Shown piece by piece: positions 57,894 through 64,000 of a stretch of 64,000 nucleotides of DNA. The stretch is taken from NCBI GenBank assembly GCA_945862325.1, contig CAMAXZ010000004.1, positions 62,001-126,000 on the forward strand. The letters run 5' to 3'. Numbering within the stretch: position 1 is the first letter of the stretch; each line of letters starts with the position of its first letter. This DNA comes from Klebsiella pneumoniae. Lineage in GTDB: Bacteria; Myxococcota_A; UBA796; SXON01. Under the pieces are notes generated by a model. That model did no database searches. It saw only the letters and a list, made by a program, of their open reading frames with translations, and had not been told where the DNA came from. The translations under genes and the position numbers were made by a program.

Positions 57894-57943
57894 GTACACC
57901 TCGCGACACGACGGACGTTCGACCGGGACCCGACCCGCGTGCC

Positions 57944-57972
57944 TTGCGCGGTCGCCGGGCCCCCTGTATAAG
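57944..57972 (+). promoter_or_regulatory. Well-formed promoter for a leaderless transcript
   Basis: TTGCGC (57944-57949) and TATAAG (57967-57972) are separated by exactly 17 bp. The start codon of the next gene is 7 nt after the -10 hexamer, where transcription would begin, and no ribosome binding site is present. This is the best-supported of the leaderless promoters in the window. Confidence 0.6.
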
Positions 57973-57979
57973 GGCCACA

Positions 57980-58894
57980 ATGCGGTGCGGCAAGCGGCTG
58001 TACATGAGCCTGGTCGCCGCCGGCCTCGCCACCACCCCGGCCCTGGCGGCCTCGCCGGGCGCCGACCTCACCGAGCTCGGTGGTGTGGGGCTCGGCCGGG
58101 CCGGCGCGGTGCGCGCGGCCCGAGACGCCCCGGGCGCGGGCTCCGCCGCGTTCGCAGCGGCCACGCTCGATCCGCAGTACGTCATCTGGTCCGGCGGCGG
58201 CGTCGGCGCCGACCAGACGTGGTCGCTGCGAGCCGGCGCGATGGACGCCCGCACGTCCCCGGTGTCGCTCGGCTTCGGCTACGAACGGCGCTGGGACGAC
58301 GTCCCGCCCACCGGCGAGGCCCTCCCGGGCTGGGTGGTCCCCGGCGAGACGCTCTCCGACGCGGCCCAGCACAACCGGATCTGGCTCGCGGCGGGCGTCC
58401 CCCTCCTCGATCGTCGTCTTTCGCTGGCCGTCGCGGCTCGCTACGACTGGACCACGGCCGCCAGCTCGGGCGACTCGAACGCGTTCGACGTCAGCGCGAG
58501 CCTCGCGGTGAGCCCGGTGGAGACGCTGACCATCGCGGTCGAAGGTCGCGATCTGGTCGGGTCGAGCTACCGGCTCACCGGCCGCGCCCTCGGCCTAGGC
58601 GTCGGCTGGCGCCCCGACGACTTCGTCGGGGTCTACGCCGACGTGGTCACCCCGCTGGAGGGGGCCTCGCTCGACGCGGCGTTCACCACGTACGACGTGC
58701 ACTTCGGCGTCGATCTCGGCCTCGTCGAGTGGCTTCGCCTGCGCGGCGGGGCCTCCTACGACGAAGGCGCGTGGCGCGCCGCCGGCGGCATCGGATTGAC
58801 GGCGGAGAAGGTCGACTTCGACTACGGCGTCCGCGTCGACCCGGGCGACCCGCTTCGGTCGTGGCACGGCATCGACCTGACCCTCAAGCTCTGA
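57980..58894 (+). CDS. Outer-membrane beta-barrel protein, unknown
   Basis: The protein has 304 aa. A signal peptide ('MSLVAAGLATTPALAAS', after a short basic start) precedes a mature part of alternating strands; 'GGVGLGRAGAVRAARDAPGAG' resembles the beginning of PorV/FadL-like conserved outer-membrane proteins, and the last strand 'WHGIDLTLKL' ends in an aromatic/hydrophobic pattern suited for barrel insertion. Its function is unknown. It is divergent from the dksA unit and has its own promoter. Confidence 0.7.
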   Translation: MRCGKRLYMSLVAAGLATTPALAASPGADLTELGGVGLGRAGAVRAARDAPGAGSAAFAAATLDPQYVIWSGGGVGADQTWSLRAGAMDARTSPVSLGFGYERRWDDVPPTGEALPGWVVPGETLSDAAQHNRIWLAAGVPLLDRRLSLAVAARYDWTTAASSGDSNAFDVSASLAVSPVETLTIAVEGRDLVGSSYRLTGRALGLGVGWRPDDFVGVYADVVTPLEGASLDAAFTTYDVHFGVDLGLVEWLRLRGGASYDEGAWRAAGGIGLTAEKVDFDYGVRVDPGDPLRSWHGIDLTLKL

Positions 58895-58900
58895 CCGGGC

Positions 58901-60301
58901 TCAGGCCGCGCCGCGCTTCCCCAACGGCCCGGCGGCCAACGCCGCCTCGTCCGCGTCCTCGCGGCCGCTGTCGCGGAGCAGGCGCCGGGTGAGCTGCATG
59001 GCGTTCTCCATGCTGTGGTCCATGTTGTTGTACCAGAACATGCCCGTTCGGCCCGCGAGCTCGAGGTTGCTCCAGCGCGACAGCGCGTTCCGCGCCACTT
59101 CGAGCTGTTGCGGGTAGGTGCGGTGGTAGATGGGGTAGGTCTCGGGCACGCGCTCGACGTAGACGTTCTGCACGTCCTTCCTCGACTTCACCAGGCCCAC
59201 CTTCACGAGGTCGTCCACCACCCAGTCCGTCAGGCGCTCGGCGTGGCGCCAGCGATCGTCGCCGGGCCGACAGGTGATCTCGACGCAGAGCCCGGTGGTG
59301 CCCGGCGGGCACGTGTCATCCGCGAAGCAGCGCGGGATGGAGACGCGCGAGAACACGATGTCGTCGGCGCCGTAGTAGCACCACTGGTAGTCGCGGGGCG
59401 GGTCGCCCTTGACGAGCACGTTGAAGAAGAGGGTCGCGAGGTACGGGAGGTTCGGCGACTGCACGCCGAGCTGCTCGCACGCGAGGGTGATCGGCGCGGT
59501 CCAGATGACGGTGCTCGGCGTGAACCGCTCGTTGCCGGCCTCCACCGCTTCAATCCGGCCGTTTCCGCCGATGAGGCGGGCGCGCGTGCCGGTGAGGATG
59601 CGCCCCCCGAGCCGCTCGATGTCCGCGCCCACCTTGTCCCAGGTGACCTGGAGACCGCCGCCGCGCGGATAGTAGAAGTCGATCTCCGCCTTCTTGTACT
59701 GGAGCAAGGTGCTCTTCGCGAGCTGCCCCAGGTTCTGCATCTGGAGCTTGTCGTCGATGATCGCGCGGTTGAGCCCGACCTTCGCCCAGTCCGGGTGGGT
59801 CTCCTTGGGGTGGATGCCGAGGAACTTGATCGAGTACCCCTTGAAGAAGTGCTCGTACAAGGTCGGTCCGTACTGACGGAGGACGTAGTCCTCGAAGGTG
59901 CCGCTGCCGTACTGCTTGTACCCGTTGACCGCGAGATCGACGCCGGAGCGGAGGGCGAGCGGGATGGGCAGCTGAAGCAGGTTCTTCGGGTGGAGGGGCC
60001 AGCGGTAGTACGACCCTCGGAAGTAGACCTCGGACTTGCGCGGGAAGGCGGTGACCTCGCCCTGCAGCACGCGATCCAGGTACGCCTTGATGTTGGGGTT
60101 CTCGGTGTGGAACCGGTGCGGCCCCAGATCGAACGCGAAGCCCTCGTAGTGAAAGCTGCGCGCGAGGCCGCCGACGCGCGCTTCGCGCTCGACCACCACG
60201 ACATCGGCGCCGCTCTCGGCGAGGAGGTGCGCCGTCACGAGGCCGGTCACGCCGCCGCCTACGACGACGACCGGCCCATCGAACACGGAAGTCTTGCTCA
60301 C
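58901..60301 (-). CDS. UDP-galactopyranose mutase-like FAD-dependent oxidoreductase
   Basis: From GTG 60301 (GGAG nearby) the protein has 466 aa; an ATG at 60385 would add 28 residues without a binding site. 'VVVVGGGVTGLVTAHLLAESG' is the dinucleotide fold, 'GGLARSFHYEGFAFDLGPHRFH' resembles the UDP-galactopyranose mutase/amine-oxidase motif, and 'FEDYVLRQYGPTLYEHFFKGYSIKFLG' is also mutase-like. It may convert a nucleotide sugar for surface-glycan synthesis; a protoporphyrinogen-oxidase-like role is less likely. It is divergent from the peptide transporter. Confidence 0.72.
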   Translation of the reverse strand: MSKTSVFDGPVVVVGGGVTGLVTAHLLAESGADVVVVEREARVGGLARSFHYEGFAFDLGPHRFHTENPNIKAYLDRVLQGEVTAFPRKSEVYFRGSYYRWPLHPKNLLQLPIPLALRSGVDLAVNGYKQYGSGTFEDYVLRQYGPTLYEHFFKGYSIKFLGIHPKETHPDWAKVGLNRAIIDDKLQMQNLGQLAKSTLLQYKKAEIDFYYPRGGGLQVTWDKVGADIERLGGRILTGTRARLIGGNGRIEAVEAGNERFTPSTVIWTAPITLACEQLGVQSPNLPYLATLFFNVLVKGDPPRDYQWCYYGADDIVFSRVSIPRCFADDTCPPGTTGLCVEITCRPGDDRWRHAERLTDWVVDDLVKVGLVKSRKDVQNVYVERVPETYPIYHRTYPQQLEVARNALSRWSNLELAGRTGMFWYNNMDHSMENAMQLTRRLLRDSGREDADEAALAAGPLGKRGAA

Positions 60302-60436
60302 GAGGCTCTGCTCCGACGCGCCATTCTGCCCCGTTGCACCGGTCACGGGTAGGGTGGTGTTTCGTTTCCGTGACCTCGACGCCATACGGACGCGGCGGAT
60401 CGAGTAGGATCGGCCGTTCCCCAACCCCGGATCGGA

Positions 60437-62404
60437 ATGAGCACCGCCGCGCCCGCCACGTCCTCGACCCTGCTCGGTCACCCGACCGGGCTGTTCAACC
60501 TGTTCTTCGCGGAGATGTGGGAGCGCTTCTCGTACTACGGCATGCGCGCCCTGCTCGTGTTCTACATGATCAAGGGGTTCCTCGGGTACGGCGACAAGGG
60601 CGCCTACGCCGTGTACGGCGCGTACACCGCGCTGGTCTACATGACCCCGTTCTTCGGTGGGATCCTGGCCGACCAGGTGCTCGGCGCGCGCCGCGCGGTC
60701 ATCCTCGGGGGCGTGCTCATGTCCCTCGGCCACCTCACGATGACCATCGAGCACGAGACCGCCTTCTACGTGGCGCTCGGGATGCTCATCGTCGGAAACG
60801 GATTTTTCAAGCCGAACATCTCCACGATGGTTGGCTCTCTCTACCCCGAGGGGAGCGGCGCCCGCGACGCGGGCTTCACCCTGTTCTACATGGGCATCAA
60901 CCTGGGCGCCGCCCTCGCCCCGCTGCTGTGCGGCTACGTCGGCGAGACCTTCGGCTGGCACTACGGCTTCGGCCTCGCGACGATCGGCATGATGATCGGC
61001 CTCGCCGTCTTCGTGGTCCCCAACGTCGTCTCGCAGCTGCTGATCGGGCTCGGCGGGCTCTTGACCGCGGGCGCCATGGTGTTCATCACCGACGACCTCA
61101 TCCTGCTCGCCGTCAACGGCTTCGTGGGCCTCGCGCTCGTCGTGGCGGCCGGCGTCTCGGTGCTCGCCCTGTCGAAGGGCGGGATGCCGGACGACATCGG
61201 CGCGCCCCCCGCCAACGCGCCGCCGAACGCCATCGCCGCCGTCATCGGCGGCTCGATCGTCGTCATCCCGTTGCTCGCATGGCTGGTCGCGGCGTCCCGC
61301 GAGTGGCGCCTCATCCCCGACGCGGTCATCGCCCCGCTCACGGGCTCCGGCAACGCAGCGCTCGCCGTGGCGGGCGCGATCCTCGGCGAGATGGCCACGC
61401 CCGCGGGCGCCGTGCTCTTCCTCAGCGGCTTCGCGGCCCTCGGGTTCATCGCCTACAACGCGATGAAGGGCACGAAGGTCGAGCGCGAGCGGCTCTCGGT
61501 CGTGGTCATCCTGATGTTCTTCTCGATGCTCTTCTGGGCCTTCTTCGAGCAGGCGGGCACCTCGATCAACAATTTCACGGACCGCAACGTGGACCGCGTG
61601 CGCGCGGAGCGCGTGGTGACCGCGGCCGACGTCGGTCAGACCCTCGAGATCCCCCCGACCCAGGCCCAGCTCGGCTACAGCTTCGGCGGCACGGTCTACA
61701 CCCTGGACCAGCTCGACGGCGCGCGCGCCAAGGCACGCGAGTCCGGCACGCCCGCCTCGCTGTCGTTCACGGTCGAGCCCGCCCATGTCGGGATGAAGGT
61801 GGACGGCAACGAGATCCCGGCGTCGACCTTCCAGAGCACCAACCCCGTTTTCATCTTGCTGTTCGGCCTCGGGTTCAGCTCGCTGTGGGCCTTCCTGGGC
61901 GCCCGCGGCCTCGAGCCGAACACCTCGTTGAAGTTCGCGCTCGGCCTCGCGCAGCTCGGCCTCGGGTTCGGCGCGCTCTGGTACGGCGCCACGATGCACG
62001 ACGCGCGTGGCATGGTCGGGATGTCCTGGTTGATCCTCGGCTACCTGCTTCACACGACCGGCGAGCTCTGTCTCTCTCCGGTAGGCCTGTCCGCGATGAC
62101 GCGCCTCGCGCCGACGCGAATCGTGTCGACCGTCATGGGCGCGTGGTTCCTCGCGACGGCGTACTCCAGCCTGTTGAGCGCGATCATCGCGACCTTCACC
62201 GGCATCGGCCACGGCGGCGGCGACGAGAAGGGCATCCCGGCGCCGATCGAGACCGTCGAGGTCTACGGCGCGGTGTTCGGCCAGATCGGCATCGCGTGCG
62301 CGGTCTCCGTCGTGTTCCTGCTCGGTCTGAGTCCGTTTCTCACGAAGTGGATGCACGAGGACAAGCACGACGAGGGTGCCGGGAAGGTCCGGGCCGCGCA
62401 CTGA
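60437..62404 (+). CDS. POT-family proton-dependent oligopeptide transporter
   Basis: The protein has 655 aa, longer than typical POT proteins (about 500), owing to extra helices and a long soluble loop (about residues 380-460). 'EMWERFSYYGMRALLVFYM' contains the ExxERF motif for proton-coupled peptide uptake, and 'GNGFFKPNISTMVGSLY' and 'HTTGELCLSPVGLSAM' are further POT marks. It imports di- and tripeptides across the inner membrane. Confidence 0.93.
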   Translation: MSTAAPATSSTLLGHPTGLFNLFFAEMWERFSYYGMRALLVFYMIKGFLGYGDKGAYAVYGAYTALVYMTPFFGGILADQVLGARRAVILGGVLMSLGHLTMTIEHETAFYVALGMLIVGNGFFKPNISTMVGSLYPEGSGARDAGFTLFYMGINLGAALAPLLCGYVGETFGWHYGFGLATIGMMIGLAVFVVPNVVSQLLIGLGGLLTAGAMVFITDDLILLAVNGFVGLALVVAAGVSVLALSKGGMPDDIGAPPANAPPNAIAAVIGGSIVVIPLLAWLVAASREWRLIPDAVIAPLTGSGNAALAVAGAILGEMATPAGAVLFLSGFAALGFIAYNAMKGTKVERERLSVVVILMFFSMLFWAFFEQAGTSINNFTDRNVDRVRAERVVTAADVGQTLEIPPTQAQLGYSFGGTVYTLDQLDGARAKARESGTPASLSFTVEPAHVGMKVDGNEIPASTFQSTNPVFILLFGLGFSSLWAFLGARGLEPNTSLKFALGLAQLGLGFGALWYGATMHDARGMVGMSWLILGYLLHTTGELCLSPVGLSAMTRLAPTRIVSTVMGAWFLATAYSSLLSAIIATFTGIGHGGGDEKGIPAPIETVEVYGAVFGQIGIACAVSVVFLLGLSPFLTKWMHEDKHDEGAGKVRAAH

Positions 62405-62410
62405 CCGTGC

Positions 62411-63130
62411 TCAGCGCACCTCGAGGCGCACCGTCGGGTACACGAAGTCGCGGCTGGCCGTGCACACGTGGGCCCGAACGCACTCGGTGACCGGAGGCAT
62501 CCACGCGCGCGTGCCCATCACGTCGACGTCGACCGGGCCGCTCATCCCCTCCGGGACGGTGAACGTGAGGGTGTCCGGGGTCGCCTTCGCCGGCACCCGC
62601 ACCGGCGCCCCCTCGGCCGGCGTAAGCCGAACGTCCACCCCGGCCTTCGGATCGATCGTGTCGTCCGCCGGTTCGAGCGCGAGGACCACCTCGCCACCGG
62701 CCTTCGGAGCCTCGGTGCGGACCGTCGCCCGGCTCTCCGCGAGGAGGTTGCGCGCCGTGAGCGCGAGGGTGGTCTCGCCGTCGGTGACCTGAACCGTGAG
62801 GGAGGGCTTCGCCGCGGCCGGGCCGAGCGCGGCCACGTCGATCTCGAACTCGTAGACGAAGCAGTCCCGGTCGTACCGATACACCCCGTCGTCGAACACG
62901 CCGTGCAGGCGGGTGAGCGCCACCCCGTCGACCTCGGCGCGCAGGGTGGGCAGCTTGCGGCACTGGCCCTGGCGCTCGGGGTACACCAGCACCTGCAGGC
63001 GATCCGGGCGCGACCCGAGCCCCTTCGCGTTGGCGCTGAGCGCCGGCTGGAACACGTACTCGAACGCTTCGAACTTCTTCGGGGCGTCCTCGCCTTCGCA
63101 CGCGAGGAGGCTCAACAGCAGCATGGGCAT
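62411..63130 (-). CDS. Lipoprotein of unknown function
   Basis: ATG at 63130 gives 239 aa with signal 'MPMLLLSLLAC', a lipobox with Cys11. The mature protein is beta-rich with four Cys and repeated segments such as 'TLTFTVPEGMSGPVDVDVMG', suggesting two Ig-like or similar domains. No family is recognised. Its 3' end is 6 bp from the convergent transporter gene. Confidence 0.68.
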   Translation of the reverse strand: MPMLLLSLLACEGEDAPKKFEAFEYVFQPALSANAKGLGSRPDRLQVLVYPERQGQCRKLPTLRAEVDGVALTRLHGVFDDGVYRYDRDCFVYEFEIDVAALGPAAAKPSLTVQVTDGETTLALTARNLLAESRATVRTEAPKAGGEVVLALEPADDTIDPKAGVDVRLTPAEGAPVRVPAKATPDTLTFTVPEGMSGPVDVDVMGTRAWMPPVTECVRAHVCTASRDFVYPTVRLEVR

Positions 63131-63231
63131 GTCGGGCCCTAACCCGCATCCGGTAGCCCCTCCGACAGGTCTCGCCGATCCGCGGGGCGGGCACGGTGCT
63201 ACGCTAGGGCGTTCTCCCATCCCGAGGTCGT

Positions 63232-64000
63232 ATGTCGTCCACCCGCATCGAACGCCTGGAGCAGAGCTGCTCGGGGCGCGGCCCCCGCGTCGGCATCGTG
63301 TCGATGTACGACGTCGAGAACAACGCGGTCCGCATCCTCGCGGCCACACTGCGTCGGGGCGGGCACCACGTCGCCGAGATCTACTTCAAGGACTGGGTGT
63401 CCAACCACATCGAGCCGGCGTCGGACGACGAGCTCGCCAACCTCGTGAAGGTGGTCAAGGACGAGCAGCTCGACATCGTGTGCGTGTCGATCCGCGCCAG
63501 CGCCTACTGGAACGCCGCGCGCATCCTCACCGAACACCTGCACGAGCAGCTCGACGTCGCCGTGCTGTGGGGCGGCATGCACCCCACCCTCGTGGGCGCC
63601 ACGTGCGCCGAGTCGGCGGACCTCGTCCTCCAGGGCGAAGGCGAGTTCGCGTTGCTCGACCTCTGCGACCGGCTTCGCGACGGCACCCCCACGGGCGACA
63701 CGCCGAACCTGACGTACGCGCAGGGCGATCGCGTGGTGAAGAACAAGCTTCGGCCGCTCGTCGAGAACCTCGACACCCTCGCCTACCGGGACTACACGAC
63801 CCACGCCCACAAGTACTTCTTGTGGGGTCGGAACATCACCAAGGGCGACCCGATGCACGGGGACCCGGTGTTCCAGATGATGGGCAGTCGCGGCTGCATC
63901 TACAAGTGCAGCTACTGCTACAACTCGACCTACAAGAAGGACGTGTACCCGGGCCAGAAGTGGTTCCGCGTCCGGTCGCCCGCGAGCATGGTCGACGAGA
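63232..64000 (+). CDS. B12-binding-domain radical SAM protein (5' part)
   Basis: The gene runs off the right edge; 256 residues are visible from ATG 63232, which follows GAGG (63224-63227). The first 150 residues form a cobalamin-binding-type Rossmann domain ('GIVSMYDVENNAVRILAATLRRGGH'...'VLWGGMHPTLVG'). 'GSRGCIYKCSYCYN' is the CxxxCxxC motif that binds the radical SAM 4Fe-4S cluster. Enzymes of this class methylate or rearrange unactivated carbons, often in secondary metabolism or lipid modification. The full domain set and substrate are outside the window. Confidence 0.88.
   Translation, partial: MSSTRIERLEQSCSGRGPRVGIVSMYDVENNAVRILAATLRRGGHHVAEIYFKDWVSNHIEPASDDELANLVKVVKDEQLDIVCVSIRASAYWNAARILTEHLHEQLDVAVLWGGMHPTLVGATCAESADLVLQGEGEFALLDLCDRLRDGTPTGDTPNLTYAQGDRVVKNKLRPLVENLDTLAYRDYTTHAHKYFLWGRNITKGDPMHGDPVFQMMGSRGCIYKCSYCYNSTYKKDVYPGQKWFRVRSPASMVDE

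Noticed and set aside
58901-62401. Extension of the mutase-like gene to over 1100 codons
   Set aside because: The additional part is antisense to the POT transporter and has shadow-frame composition; a GTG start with GGAG fits at 60301.

Overview
This 64 kb window is GC-rich and gene-dense bacterial chromosome, most likely from a Myxococcota-type (former deltaproteobacterial) organism or an uncultured relative. The evidence is a combination of features: two proteins with MYXO-CTERM-like tails (Cys/Gly patch, one hydrophobic helix, Arg run), MopE-like Asp/Cys repeats, an OmpA protein with thrombospondin type 3 repeats, a lipoprotein with an Asp/Thr/Ala/Ser linker, a PEGA-domain Ser/Thr kinase, a B12-dependent ribonucleotide reductase and many small lipoproteins. 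Genes are mostly in short operons with 4-bp start/stop overlaps. No phage, insertion sequence, CRISPR array or rRNA was seen.

Layout. 1-6.5 kb: the tail of a possible lectin-like protein, then a surface-sugar operon (SGNH hydrolase, GT2 glycosyltransferase, DegT/DnrJ PLP enzyme with His in place of the PLP lysine, two SDR epimerase/reductases, a lipoprotein). 6.5-11.7 kb: envelope proteins (DUF4870-like, lamin-tail/MopE protein, OmpA, duplicated discoidin-like protein). 11.7-17.6 kb, minus strand: pseudouridine synthase, GapN-like dehydrogenase and class II ribonucleotide reductase NrdJ, the last preceded by a pair of NrdR boxes. 17.9-21.3 kb: lipoprotein, TlpA-type thioredoxin with an unknown membrane protein, ribosomal protein L33, LpxL-like acyltransferase. 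21.4-24.7 kb: glycine C-acetyltransferase and three Tad-type pilus proteins. 24.8-27.7 kb, minus strand: a tmk-lipB-serS-tRNA-Ser-tRNA-Ser-tRNA-Arg unit ending in a strong hairpin. 27.7-34.6 kb: a secreted metalloprotease, an Asp-rich lipoprotein, lipoamide dehydrogenase, RsmG and an HTTM-type membrane pair. 34.6-42.5 kb: class V aminotransferase, RluA-family synthase, GT39 transferase, a rifampin-phosphotransferase-like enzyme, and P5C dehydrogenase. 42.5-50.7 kb: a structured leader, the XPB helicase and its partner, XseB, a TonB-ExbB-ExbD-ExbD motor, a truncated haemoglobin and a Cys-less thioredoxin-fold protein. 50.6-64 kb: UbiA transferase and kinase, Ig-like lipoprotein, PriA, GalU, DksA-like regulator, an outer-membrane protein, a UDP-galactopyranose-mutase-like flavoenzyme, a POT transporter, a lipoprotein and the start of a B12-binding radical SAM enzyme.

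How it fits together: the window is mainly housekeeping and envelope biology. The 0.7-5.6 kb operon probably makes and attaches a deoxysugar. UbiA, the GT39 transferase, GalU and the mutase-like flavoenzyme add further glycan functions. Several transcription units have a TAnnnT hexamer 6-7 nt before the ATG and no ribosome binding site, which suggests leaderless mRNAs. The most notable points are the His-for-Lys DegT enzyme beside a Fcl-like reductase, the NrdR box pair, the structured leader of the XPB operon, the serS/tRNA-Ser unit, and conserved-motif substitutions in Tmk and PriA.
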